Source of the DNA: Aristolochia californica
Taxonomy: Eukaryota > Streptophyta > Magnoliopsida > Piperales > Aristolochiaceae
Assembly: GCA_029961685.1 (NCBI GenBank)
Contig: JARWKL010000010.1
Coordinates: 8,763,931-8,827,930, forward strand
Direction: 5' to 3'
DNA: 64,000 nucleotides
Positions 47,330 to 58,844 of this stretch are shown piece after piece. Below the pieces are notes generated by a model. That model had not been told where the DNA came from, made no database searches, and was given only the letters and a program-made list of their open reading frames with translations. The translations under genes were made by a program, and so were the position numbers. Each line of letters starts with the position of its first letter. Position 1 is the first letter of the stretch.

Positions 47330-47782
47330 ATGTAGAAAGAAAAGGAGAAACATAGAAGGAAAAGGAGAAATATAGAAAGAAAAGGTGAAATATAGAAAGA
47401 AAAGGTGAAATTTAAAAAGGAAAGGAAAAATATGTATTGAAAGGCAAAATATAAAAAGAAAGATGAAATATAGAAAGTAAGATGAAACATAGAAAGAAAA
47501 GGTGAAAATATAGAAAGAATAGGTCAAATACAGAAACAAAGATGAAAAAATAGAAAAAAAAGACAAAATATAGAATGAAAGGCGAAAAAGATAAAGAAAT
47601 ATGAAATATAGAAAGAAAGATGAAATAAATAAAGAAAGACAAAATATAGAAAAAAATTAAAAATATAGATAGGAAGGCGAAATATAGTAATAACGGCAAA
47701 ATAGAAAAATAAATACGAAATATAGAAAAAAGACAAAATATAGAAAGAAAGATGGAATGTAGAATGAAAGAGGAATTATGTG
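47330..47782. repeat. GAAATATAGAAA-type minisatellite
   Basis: Reverse-complement counterpart of 6923-7390: words of GAAATATAGAAAGAAAAGGT type in imperfect tandem. It abuts the 5' end of copy D at the same viral position at which 6923-7390 abuts copy A3. Confidence 0.9.
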
Positions 47783-48715
47783 ATCCCATCCATCAAACCT
47801 ACTTCAACTTACGAGAAAGGAACCTTCACCCTTTTTAGTACCATGGGAATTAAAACCATGGAACAAACAATTAATCTTGAAAATCAAGATTCAACTCTAA
47901 AATTATTATAGTTAACAGATTTAAATAAGTATCTTTCAGAAACTGAAAAGAAATATATGCATATAGGGTGCATTCAAATTGCATTCAAAACCCTAACATT
48001 ATTAGGGATGAATATTTGTTTACAGGCCATCCTCCATGATGGAAGATGTTTGGATTGGAAACCCTCTTTGATGGATACTGTTGAAACTAGTCTCAGTAGG
48101 GGACCAGTTTATTTTAATGTCTATCCAAACCTCACCCTATCTTTAACAGATAGGAATCTGTTAGAAGCTCTCCAATTGAGGATTCTAACCCAAGTATACA
48201 ATTTTATTCCTGGAATTGAAACCATAGTAGTTATTGCTAGGATTCATTTCAAAATAATGAATACCTTAGTTTCTAAGGTACTCCACTTACCAGATCAAGG
48301 TAAGACAATATTGATCGAAACAGATCTCATGAGTGTTAATGTTGCCACTCCTCGAATGATTAATTGGGAGGAAATACAATTCCCAACCTACTGGACTATT
48401 CCACAGGTTGTTCCTTCAAGACTCCTATTAAATCAGGATATTGATCAAGTTATTCAATCCACGGATGGATACGTGGTAATCAATTTTAAAACTAAGATTC
48501 CATATCGAGTCTTTTTACCATCGTCATCTAGATACTCTGATGTAGGCCAGACCTCGCGCCTACAAGAGGTGGATGAAAATATATCATGTAAGGATGATTC
48601 CTCATTAAAAGGAATCCACATATCAGACAACCAGATACCTCATGGGGTCTATACCGAAAGGGATCATGAGAGAACTTCTCCCACTCCCAGTGAAATGACT
48701 GGATTCAATCTATAA
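47783..48715 (+). pseudogene. Viral movement protein (ORF1), copy D
   Basis: Reads from the SIKPTS block at about 47787 to TAA 48713-48715. One in-frame TAG lies near 47911 and the frame is open from 47957 for 252 codons. RGPVYFNVYPNLTLS and the C-terminal SEMTGFNL are conserved. The first ~35 codons, including the start, are absent, replaced by the minisatellite. A type II variant: it differs from B and C at many positions but clearly aligns end to end. Confidence 0.85.
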
Positions 48716-48717
48716 TT

Positions 48718-51700
48718 ATGATGTTTACACCAACACAGATTCAGGATCCACCTCCCTCTAAGGTGGATAGAGCAACAATTAAATCTGAATTTTTTCACCC
48801 CAACAATCTAGGTTTCAAACGATAGTTTTATGAAACTTATGGGAACGCTCAGAGCATAGCATTCTCAAAAGAATTTAACCTTTATTTGGAAAAAAATAAA
48901 GTTATTATGTCTTTTGTAGACTGGTTCATGCAATATAGATTGAAGCAGAAGCAACCCTTAGCTTCTACCCCAATTCCAACTCTTTCAACCATAACGAAAG
49001 ATTGGTAGCTTCAATCTGGAATTAAAATCAAATCAGCACATCCCCCTACTGATCCATTGAAGATTGAATTTCCAAGCTCTTTGGTAGATACAGCACAAGA
49101 GTCTATTGAAGATGTCGCCTTTGTAAATCCAGATACCAATATTCATCCAATGAATCTGATTAGGGGATAGAACAATTATACCAATTTGAATCTTCAAACA
49201 ATTAGTCAACAACTAAACCGTATTGAAGATTCGTTAGAGGTAATAACTCATAATCCTCCTTCTTATGAGTCATCCTCTAAAAAATTACCTTTACTTCGGG
49301 ATAATAAACCCCTCATCAAACCTCCAGCTCCTATTAGGAACTTTAAGGTGAATAATAATAGTGAATTTGTCACTGAATTATTATCCAGAATGAAGAATCT
49401 AAATTTAAGCGAATTAAATGTTATTAGAGAAAATCTTCGGATGAAGAAGAGATTAAGGATACATCTTCTTCCATCTCAGGAGAAATAGCTCCTTCAAATA
49501 TGTCTGATGATGATTTCGATCCTGCATCACAATTAGGATTAACCAATGTCAGTCAAACTGAAGAAATCCTTTAGACAATGATTAAACAACTGACTATTCA
49601 AAAATTGGATTATAACAAGAGATCTACTCGGAAATGGGATATGACCCATAAATTTTATTACCATAGGCCTACACTGTAGGACCTATTGTATGAAGAAAAT
49701 AACTATATAGATAAAAAATCTTATGATGGCAGATCTATATATGAATGAATTTGGATGGCTCATCTAAATACCAAATCTTCAAATTATGTCGAAGAATGTT
49801 AATGTAATGTACCAATTGTCGTCAACACAAAAATACAGATCAAGGAATTGTTGCAAAGCTTACAACAGGGTTCTCTGGAGCTCTTAAAGGTTGCTGGGAT
49901 AAGGTTCTTACCACCGAACAACAAATTATTATTTACAATTCAAAAATGGTTATAAAAACTGAATCTGGTCAAACATTCATTGGAGAGGAAGATGCAGTTT
50001 TTACCTTGATTTCCTGTATCCTACATCATTTTTTTGAAAATCTGACTTCCCAGATTGATAAGGGAAGAGAAATTTTGCATAATCTTAGATGCAGAACACT
50101 TAGCCATTTTTGATGGTATAAAGATGTTTTCCTTTCTAAGGTTATGAAAAGATATGATGCCAATAATGAATATTGGACAACAAAATTTATTGATGGATTA
50201 CCAACTCTTTTTGCTAGTAAGGTACGAAAGAGGATAGGTAATGTGGTAGGAATTATTAACTACCATCAATATACATATGGTATGGCCTTCTTCTTAGTGC
50301 AGTAATCCAAGAAGGATTGGCCTTATGTAATGATTTAAAATTTCGGGCTCACCTCAAGAAAAAAAATCTTACTTGTAAGAAAGAGCTCGGAGAGTTCTGT
50401 CAACAATTTGCATGTAATACAGAACAATCACTTTCCAATCAAAGGAAAGGACAAGGTAAAGTCTCCCATTCTAGGAGACATGATCCCTATTCTCACCAGA
50501 GTAGGAGATATCCCAAGAGACAGTCTCATAAAAAGACTAGTCATGAATCTAGAAGACCTCCTCCTAGAAGGAATCTTCCAGACAAAAAGAAAATTGTTTG
50601 TTATAAATGTGAAAATTAGGCCACTATTCAAATCGATGCAAGACAAATGAGAAAATTAAGCAACTTGAAATAGATGAAGGATTAAGACTTCAGTTGGCTA
50701 AAATTTCCTTAAATTCTGATTCAGGGGATGACTATTCCTACCAATCCTCTAGTCAATCAGAAGAAGACCACAACTGTAGTTCTTCTCATCTCAAATCTGT
50801 GGCACAAATGCATCAGATTAATGTTCTTACTTCTAATTAACATTGAGAACATTGATCTAGAAGAAGATCCCTTGAGGAAAAGATATTTAATAAAAGAATA
50901 TCTTGAAAAATCTTCAAAGAATAGCCAAGGGTTCAAACCCTATTCTTTGAAAGAAGTGGTAAGTCGTTATGAAGAATCTACTTCTTCAAAACAACCAGTC
51001 TCTCTAAATGCTTCACAGGGAGAAATTAAAGATATCAAGCTTGAACTAAAAGAGTCAAAATCTTTGAATAAAAATCTTGAACAACAAATTGAAAAATAGG
51101 AGAAAACATCGGATGATAGTTTTCTCTATCAAATCACCAAAGTCACTCATCAAAAGTGGCATACCAAAATTAATTTGGTTATCGATCAGAACTTTGTCAT
51201 TCCCCATTTGACAACTCTAATCAATAGTGGACCAGATTTAAGCTGTATCCAAGAAGGGTTAATCCCAACCCAGTATTTTGAAAAAACAACCCAATCATTG
51301 GCCAATGCAGAGGGCAAGAAAATGAAAATCAAATATAAATTCAATAATGCCTCTATCTGCACTAATGATCAGTGCATAACTACAGATTTTCTATTAGTCA
51401 AAGATATGACTCAGCAAGTCATATTAGGCCCTCCATTTTTGGAAAAAAATATGCCAATTAAAGGCATTGATAACCAAGGAATCCTTGGAAAGGTTAATAA
51501 AAACTCAATATATTTCTCTTTCAAATCTCAACCAAAAGTAACTTTTATAAATGAGATTTCTGAATTGAGAAATATTAAAGTAAACCAAATTAGTTTCCTG
51601 CATAAATAAATTCAATTTCTATATCTAGAAAAACAATTGGAAACTACAAACATTAAAGAGAAAATTAGTTCTCTTCATAAATTGTTTTCTACAGAAATTT

Positions 51701-53079
51701 GTAGCGATATTCCTACAACATTTTGGGATAGACATAAATATATTGTGTCTTTACCCTATATTGATGGGTTTAATGAAAGGACCATTCCCACCAAAGCTAG
51801 GCCTAGCCAAATGAAACATACTTTTCTAGACCTATGCAAGAAAGAAATCCAAAATCTTTTGGATAAAAAAATTAATTAGAAAATCCTACTCCCCATGGAG
51901 TTGTACTACTTTTTATGTCAATAAAAATGCAGAAAAGGAACGAGGAGTTCCTCGATTAGTGGTTAATTATAAACCACTCAATGATTGTTTGAAATGGATC
52001 AGATATCCAATTCCAAAAAAAAAAGATTTATTAGACGGATTGTTTTATGCTAAAGTCTTTTCAAAATTTGAGTTGAAATGTGGATAATGGCAAATTCAAA
52101 TCAATGAAAAGGATAAATATAAAACTGCATTCACTGTCCCTTTTGGACATTTTGAATGGAATGTTACGCCTTTTGGTTTGAAGAATGCTCCATCTGAATT
52201 TCAGAATATCATGAATGATATTTTTGCCTCTTATTCTGAATTTACCATTGTTTACATTGATGACATATTAGTTTATTCAAAACCCATTGATGCTATTTTT
52301 AAGCATTTAAATGTTTTCAAAACAGTTATTTGAAAACATGGGTTGGTAATATCAGCTCCCAAAATGAATTTGTTTCAGACCTCTGTTAGATTTTTAGGTC
52401 ATAATATTCATAGGGGAAAAATAGTTCCCATATCTGTATTGAGTTTGCATCCAAACCCGATGAAATCTTGGAAAAAACTCAACTTCAGAGATTTCTAGGA
52501 AGTCTCAATTATATTGCTGACTACTATCCAAATCTTGCTCAAGATTCAACAATATTACACAAACGACTTAGAAAAAATCCTGAGTCATGGACCCCTAAAC
52601 ATACTCAGGCAGTCCAAGTAATTAAAAGAAATGTTATACAACTCACTTGTCTTAACCTTACCAATGCTTCCTATCCGAAGGTTATCGAGACAGATGTTTC
52701 CCATATTGGATATGGTGGCATTTTGAAACAAATTAATCTAACTGGTAAAGAAGAACTTGACAGATTTACATTTGGTAATTGGCATGATGCACAAATTAAT
52801 TATTCCACAATAAAACAAGAAATTCTTGCAATAATTAAGTGCATTAATAAATTTCAAGATGATTTATTAAATTAGAAATTTCTTTTGAGATTTGATTGTT
52901 CTGCAACTAAATCAATTCTTGAAAAGGATGTGAAGAATCTTACTTCCAAACAAATCTTTGCCAAATGGTAGGTGAAATTAAGCGCCTTTGATATTGATAT
53001 TGAACATATTAAAGGAGAATTGAACTCCTTACCTGATTTCCTAACCCGTGAATTTCTTCAGGATTCAAATCATGGTTAA
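48718..53079 (+). pseudogene. Viral ORF2 polyprotein (CP-AP-RT-RNase H), copy D
   Basis: ATG 48718, two bases after the ORF1 stop. The coat-protein core near 49870 has GWW altered to GCW. The basic tail is near 50480 and the CCHC finger (50599-50639) is one base short, as in A1. In the protease the catalytic Asp is changed (LINSGPDLSC, near 51220), so the enzyme would be dead even without stops. RT from about 51740 with YIDD near 52257, several stops and an indel near 52435. RNase H near 52695. Ends TAA 53077-53079. At least eight stops, many at W, Q or R positions. Confidence 0.85.
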
Positions 53080-54712
53080 CCCCGACAGCGGTAACCCACT
53101 CCTAGTGAGAGGAAGAGATTCCACATCAAGAGGACGAGGCCGAAAGAATCATGGAAGAGGAAATTCCTCAATAATAAGGGTAAAACCCATGTGTCATATA
53201 AAGAGACACTCAAATTAGAACCAGAGTATATTACTCTTCCTGATCAGGAAATAATTTTGATCCTCAATAAAGAGGAGTTAGATGGTACCCTAGGTTTTTG
53301 GGAGATGTTAAAAAAATAGCTTGGAGAAGCCTACTATCCCATTAGAGCAGGAAAACAGTGGTATTCATTTGAATCCATTTTGGTTCATACCAATGCAATT
53401 GCAGTGCATCATACACTATCCATTGTGGCTAAATGGGATAGCCCAAAAGCGTACAGTAAGTGTATGATTCAGAAATTTATGCATCCTTCGGGATGGGGAA
53501 AATTTGAACTGGCTAAACCTATAGCCCTTCCTAATGATAAGGAATTCAATTATTGGGATTATATTGATGCCTGGTCTAATACTTTTTATTACCAGAATCC
53601 CTCACATCGACATTCCCAGTACTTTCCATGGAGTAAGGATGTCTTCAAAAGGTAAACCTTTACCCAATTGGGTTTTCGACTGGTGGATCAAATTTGGGCA
53701 GCCCATCACCATATTACTGAGCCCATAAAGGTTCAATTTAATTTATGGACTAAATCCAGTCCTGAGCTAAAAGCTCTGGGTAAGATACCCAATGATGCAG
53801 ACCTGTTTATCTTCTTCATGATATTTTTGATACCATGGATCTGGAGATGGGACTATACATTAGGCTTTAATGAAGAAGGCCTTCCAATTTTACTTCGGAC
53901 TTTTCATGTTCGATGGTGGAAGAATTTTTCCAATATTGATTAAAAAATTACATAAATTAAGTCTGTTATTCTCACAAATGAGAACACACTTGGATTACAT
54001 AAAGTGTCGGAAGTCCATTATGACCCCAAAAATTTATTCAGCAATTTCAAGACTCAATTAAGAGTTAAATATTCGAATATCTCGGAAGCAGAGTTAATGA
54101 AGAAACTCTTAGAATCAATGAAGGGTTCTATTGTTTATTTGTGCAATGAGAGCACACCATCTTCCTCTCGGCCTGTAGAAGACAATATGTCAATATCAGA
54201 ACCATCTACTGCTGAAGACAGCATTGAAGAAGATAATGATGATGAACTTGCTGATTCATTACCAGATAGTCAGCCGATTGATGATGAACCCAAGATGGTG
54301 GATTATAAGGAGACAATGATTCATCTTCTTGAATCAAAGTCTAAAAAGAAATAACTTTATTCTTTACAAGTTGTCTGAAGATATGTTAGAATCATCACAA
54401 CACGATTCGTCAGCAAAGTCCATCCAAAATCAATAGAGGAAATCTTATCCTTAGGCCCACAGTTGGCCTATTTATCACATCAATCCAAGCACCTACAGTG
54501 TATTTGGTTGGCCATTTTCCATCAAGTCACATAAGAGGACTGAATAAAGTAGCCGCCTTGCTTGTGTAAGGATTAATGCATTGCAGAAAAGAAAGATTCT
54601 CCAAGCCCAAGCACATCAAAGGTCTCTGTCCATTATCAATAATGAAGAAAGCAATCCAGCTAACCTCAATAATGGAGGTGTCTTGTCTCAATCGCCTCAA
54701 TCAGAGAGTCTT
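53072..54712 (+). pseudogene. Viral ORF3, unknown function, copy D
   Basis: ATG 53072 overlaps the ORF2 stop by 8 nt. The Gly/Arg-rich start (RGRGRK near 53130) is followed by a frameshift near 53170. The conserved middle has stops at about 53318. The W-rich region is near 53550-53940 in shifting frames. The acidic segment at 54004-54354 is open, ending in a TAA after KSKKK. The FGRPFSIKS-type C-terminal part (near 54505) follows in another frame. Copy F shows the same two parts fused in one frame. No function recognised. Confidence 0.7.
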
Positions 54713-54955
54713 ATCTTGTGTTTATTGGTGGATTTCTAAGATAGTTAGAATCCACTTTGTTCTCTCCTTCTAAATAAGGAGATAATTTTATTTTTAGAAG
54801 GCATCACTTGAATCTCAGAGTTCGAAGTTTGTTCTCAAGGTTGCCTGTTGTAAAGCTTGTCCTATTCTGAAGTTTATTGTAAGTACTTTTATGATATTAT
54901 AGATAAGTTTAAAGTTATTCTCTGCCCTTGCTTGTTGTTGTACTCTTTTTCCTTC
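54713..54955 (+). promoter_or_regulatory. Viral promoter/leader start, copy D
   Basis: Decayed TATA-like TAAATAAGG at 54771-54779 in the CTCCTTC...AAGGAG context, then AAGGCATCACTTGAATC near 54798, and TTGTAAGT near 54884. Matches copy F closely and ends near CCTTCTGT at about 54957. Confidence 0.55.
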
Positions 54956-55029
54956 TGTCTTTTATTTTTCCTTCTCCTTTATTCTTCTTTCTTTCTTTTC
55001 GCCTTCTTTCTTTCTTTCTTTCTTCCTCA
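54956..55029. repeat. Short pyrimidine tract at Athila insertion site
   Basis: TTTC-type tract following copy D. It matches 20040-20100 and 47220-47270 in order. The Athila element is inserted after CTTCCTCA; in the other copies the tract continues CTTCTTGTGTC. Confidence 0.85.
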
Positions 55030-55370
55030 TGATAGATGCCATATTCTGATATGAGAACTAGGTTAATTATAATAGAATAACCTTTATAATTGTGTTATAG
55101 GTGGTTACTTATCGGTTTTCAAATGAAATGAGCATTTATTGAATTTGGCATTAATCACTGTCGATATTGCATATTTCTCCCTCCTAAATTATATTTCATT
55201 ATTTTTTTAGTCTTATTTCTTCCTGAAATGCTTTTTATAGATTCAATTATGGAATTTCAGGAGAATTTGGGTGGAGAAGAAGATATTTACCAAAATGCCC
55301 TTAGTGAAATGGAGGTAATTTCTAGGGCAAATCGTTTTAAAATAAAAAAAATCATATTTAAAGGGAGAGG

Positions 55371-55917
55371 CGTCGAACGAGAGAGGGGAGGAGCGTGAAA
55401 GGAAAAGGGAGAGTATTGAAAAACAGAGGAGCACCGTCGACCGAAACAGGGGAGGATCCGAGAGGAGTTCCCCACCGCCGTTCGCCAAGCCACCGTCGCC
55501 CACCGTCGTCCACCACCATCCGGCAACCGAGAACAGACCCGAGGAGAGCTCGAGAGAGTCTCTGTCGCGGCGATTTCGACGCTGCCATTCTTTGCTCGCC
55601 AGGCCGGGAGGGGTTCCGAGAGGGCTTCTCCGGTGCCACTTCTTCTTTCCGACCATCCTCCGGCGTCGTTTACATATTCCGACCAGTCCCGGAGCCATTC
55701 CGACTCCAATTGAGACTCGAGAGAGCCGGTTAGAGAACGTCAGCTCTGTTTCGCTCTTCGCCGGACGTTACCTCCGTCCGTCGGCTTCTAACTGTCGTCG
55801 CCGGCGTCGTCTCTACCTCCGGCCATTCACTATTGCTACCTGACGCCACCAATTTCCGGAAATTGCAGCACCCGTGAGAACGAGTTGCTGCCCGAGCGAG
55901 AGGAGGAAGAAGGGGAG
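55371..55917. other. GC- and CpG-rich block inside Athila LTR
   Basis: Marked composition change in an otherwise AT-rich window, rich in CCGTCG, CGCCGG and CCACCGTCG words. Overlapping open frames exist on both strands (for example 55395-55733 plus and 55287-55709 minus), as expected from few stop codons. None has a recognisable domain. Probably LTR regulatory/R-region sequence. Confidence 0.6.
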
Positions 55918-56082
55918 TAATTCGTCATTATTGAATTTAATTTTTTATATGGTTTGAACTTAGGTTTTGAATGTTAATTGAATCTGATTTGATAATTAAG
56001 GTTTATTTAAGATTTGTTTTCTTGATATTTGATTAAATTAGTTAATTAGGGTAAGATTATAATTGAGGTTGGATTTTGGTAT

Positions 56083-56379
56083 TTTAATCCGATTTCTATC
56101 TTTAACTCTAGGCACCCGAGAGGGGCTAGACGTAAGGATTGAGAATTCGGATTCGTGGTTACGTGGTGCTCGAGAGAGGCATGAATCACGGTAAAATCCA
56201 AAGTTGATAATTTTAGCATCATCACAATAGGAAATTAATTCTCTGCATTCTATTGTAATCCGATCTTTGTCATTAACTCTAGGCGCCCGAGAGGGGCTAG
56301 ACGCAAGGATTGAGAATCCGGATTCGTGGTTACGTGGCGCTCGAGAAAGGCACGAATCACGGTAAAATCCAGAGTTGAC
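56083..56379 (+). repeat. Spaced direct duplication inside Athila LTR
   Basis: Two copies of about 125 bp, offset by 171 bp (56083-56208 and 56254-56379). Each contains a CCCGAGAGGGGCTAGACG core and ends GGTAAAATCC. Differences are mostly C/T or A/G. Confidence 0.85.
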
Positions 56380-56608
56380 GTTTCCTGTTGTGCAAGTAGT
56401 TAATTAAATTATTGCTTGATAATTTAGGATATAATTAGTGTTTAGTTCATATTAATTCATCATATTTGGTTAGGCTAGTTGACTGAAGAATACACGAAAT
56501 TCAATCCTCCCTGTGGATATGACCCTCGCTTATTGCTAGATTACATGAACGATTCGTACGCTTGCGAGGTATAAAAATCGATGTAACTAAAATTCTACAT
56601 CAAGTTTT

Positions 56609-56626
56609 TGGTGCCATTGCCGGGGA
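56609..56626 (+). other. Athila primer binding site
   Basis: TGGTGCCATTGCCGGGGA, 6 nt after the LTR. It resembles the tRNA-Asp-type PBS (TGGCGCCGTTGCCGGGGA) usual for Athila, with two transitions. Confidence 0.8.
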
Positions 56627-56672
56627 GGCACGTATTAGGCGTATTTCTTTGTTCTCCATAGTCTTAGGTTAG

Positions 56673-56770
56673 ATTTTTTTATTTTTATTTTATTTTATTT
56701 TTATTTTTATTTTTATTTTTATTTTTATTTTTATTTTTATTTTTATTTTTATTTTTATTTTTATTTTTTT
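56673..56770. repeat. (ATTTTT)n microsatellite
   Basis: Some 15 near-perfect 6-bp units between PBS and gag. Confidence 0.95.
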
Positions 56771-56963
56771 GGAATTATTTTTATTTCTTCTAGTTAGTTC
56801 ATATTTTTAGTAGCAAGTTTGTTAGCTTAATTTGATAGTTCCTTTTGTTTATTTTTGTCTTTTTGTGCACGGGCGCCGCTCCCTAGGTGGACCATTAGCT
56901 CCCTTTGTTGAAGAGGTAGAACATATTTGTAGGAAAACACCCGAAGTCAAGTTAGGAGCTACC

Positions 56964-58106
56964 ATGGCCAATCAGGGCGAACCATTACAGTTACCTACAG
57001 CAGGTGACCGTAGAGCCCTGAGGGATTATTCTATCCCATCCCACTTCACATCACCTTCTTGCATTATATTGCCACCCACTACTGCCGCCAGTTATGAGTT
57101 GAAACCGGGTGTGATCCAACTCCTCCCTACATTCTATGGGTTGGAGAAAGAGGACCCATATTACCACATCAAGGAATTCTTAGATATTTGTGCAACTTTT
57201 AAATTCCAGAATTTCTCAGATGACTCTATCCGGTTAAGACTTTTTCCATTTTCACTTAAGGATAAGGCCAAGTCTTGGCTTAATTCCTTAGAGGTGGGCA
57301 GCATTACTTCATGGGACACATTAGTCACAAAATTTTTGTCCAAGTACTTTCCCATTCAGAGAACTACAGCCCTCAGGAGAGAAATCTCCAACTTTATGCA
57401 GCAGGAGGGTGAACACTTTTATGAGGCTTGGGAGAAATAGAAGGATTTGATCCGTAGGTGTCCTCATCATGGGTTTGAGAAATGGCATTTAGTGCAATAC
57501 TTTTATCAAGGTCTTACACCTCAGGTTAGATCCATGGTAGATGCAACGAGTGGTGGGAGTTTGATGGGTAAGAGTGCTAGTGAGGCATGGGATTTTTTTG
57601 AAACGTTGAGTGATCAATCTCAGCAATGGGGTTCGTCATTTAATGTTGATAGGAGATCCCACGAAGCCAAAAGAGGGGGTCTCTATGAGGTTAGTGAAAC
57701 ACCTATGCTCATGGCCAAGATTGAAGGGTTGACTAGAAAAATTGATGCCCTTATGGTATCCAAGAGTTCACCTGCTCCTAACCCATCTACTGTCTGTGCC
57801 ATATGCTCTGGTTCATCTCATCCCACACAAATGTGTCCATCTAGTTCATCCTACCCAGAGCTCATTGAGGACTTGAATGCAGTCCAGAATTTTCATAGAC
57901 CAAACCGGAACGATCCTTTTTCAGAAACATATAATCCGGGTTGGGCTAGGCACCCAAATTTCTCATGGTCCAAGGGCCCACAGGTTGGGGGTCCTCCAGG
58001 GTTTACTCAACCCCAAGCTCTGCGCCCACACTTCACTCAACAACCATTGATTCCACAAAAACCTTCACTTGAGGATACACTTCAATTATTCATGCAGAAT
58101 ACATAG
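56964..58106 (+). pseudogene. Athila gag
   Basis: ATG 56964 (MANQGEPLQLP), chosen over the upstream in-frame 56832 because the conserved part begins here. Retrotransposon gag domain at about 57120-57620 (LPTFYGLEKEDPYYHIKEF, then YFYQGLTPQVR). A zinc knuckle CAIC...H...C at 57795-57836 fits CX2CX4HX4C. A TAG at 57438-57440 interrupts it at the EAWEK position, and another TAG closes the segment at 58104-58106. The frame continues unchanged into pol. The product would form the virus-like particle. Confidence 0.9.
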
Positions 58107-58844
58107 TCCTCCATTGCTAAACTTGAAATGCAAGTGAGTCAGTTGGCCAGCCACATGAGTGAACAAGCACAAAATAGACTCCCGAGTCAAACCATTCCTA
58201 ACCCCAAAAGCACACATGAGAGTGAGTTGAGTTCCAAACCCCACCATGAGCAAGCCAAAGCCATAACCACCCTTAGGAGTGGTCGTGAGTTGAACAATGG
58301 GGTAGGGACCACTAAGTCTAAGGAGTCAAAGGATGACAATGGCGACACATCATTGAGTGAAGAACCTCCAAGTTCTCCACCAACAGCCAAGCAGATCCCT
58401 ACCCAAGTCCCATTAGCTCCTTATCCGCAGAAGTTATCGGGCCCACCTAGGAAAGGAGATAGCATGCATGAAACGTTGGAACTGTTTAGTAAGGTTCACA
58501 TTAACATTCCACTTCTTGATGTTATTAGGCAAGCGCCTGCCTATGCACGATTTTTGAAAGACCTTCGTACACAGAAGAGAAAACAACATGTTAACAAAAA
58601 GGTCTTTCTTACTGAGAATGTAAGCTCAATTCTGAAGCATAACACTCCTCCTAAAGTTAAAGATCCTGGATGTCCCACAATTTCATGTGTCATTGGTGAA
58701 CATACCATCCAGAGAGCTCTTCTTGACTTAGGGGCAAGTGTGAATTTGCTTCCTTTCTTTGTGTACCAGCAATTAGGTTTGGGGGAATTGAAGCCTACTC
58801 CCATCACACTTCAACTAGCTGACCGTTTTGTCAAGATACCATGA
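58107..58844 (+). pseudogene. Athila gag-pol linker and protease
   Basis: Same frame as gag. The linker is proline/serine-rich. The AYARFLKDLRT block (near 58540) is followed by the protease with LLDLGASVNLLP (catalytic Asp at 58725-58727). DLGAS is the Athila form of the usual DSGA. The segment ends in a TGA at 58842-58844 where related elements have arginine, a CGA-to-TGA type change. It would process the polyprotein. Confidence 0.9.

Larger units (their letters stand above)
47783..54955 (+). mobile_element. Endogenous pararetrovirus copy D (type II), nearly one genome length
   Basis: Single copy covering most of ORF1, all of ORF2 and ORF3, and the promoter. It lacks the leader after the promoter and the first ~35 codons of ORF1. 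Many single-base stops are present. The 5' junction and a zinc-finger deletion are shared with copy A. The right end becomes TTTC tract before the primer site. Confidence 0.85.
55030..56602 (+). repeat. Athila 5' LTR
   Basis: Starts TGATAGATGCC and ends TCTACATCA, about 1,573 bp, a normal size for this lineage. It includes a GC-rich block (55371-55917) and a spaced duplication (56083-56379). The start repeats at 63916. Confidence 0.9.

Noticed and set aside
55243..55843. Overlapping open frames on both strands near 55.5 kb as possible host gene
   Set aside because: They lie inside the Athila LTR, have no domain, and GC-rich DNA has few stops by chance.
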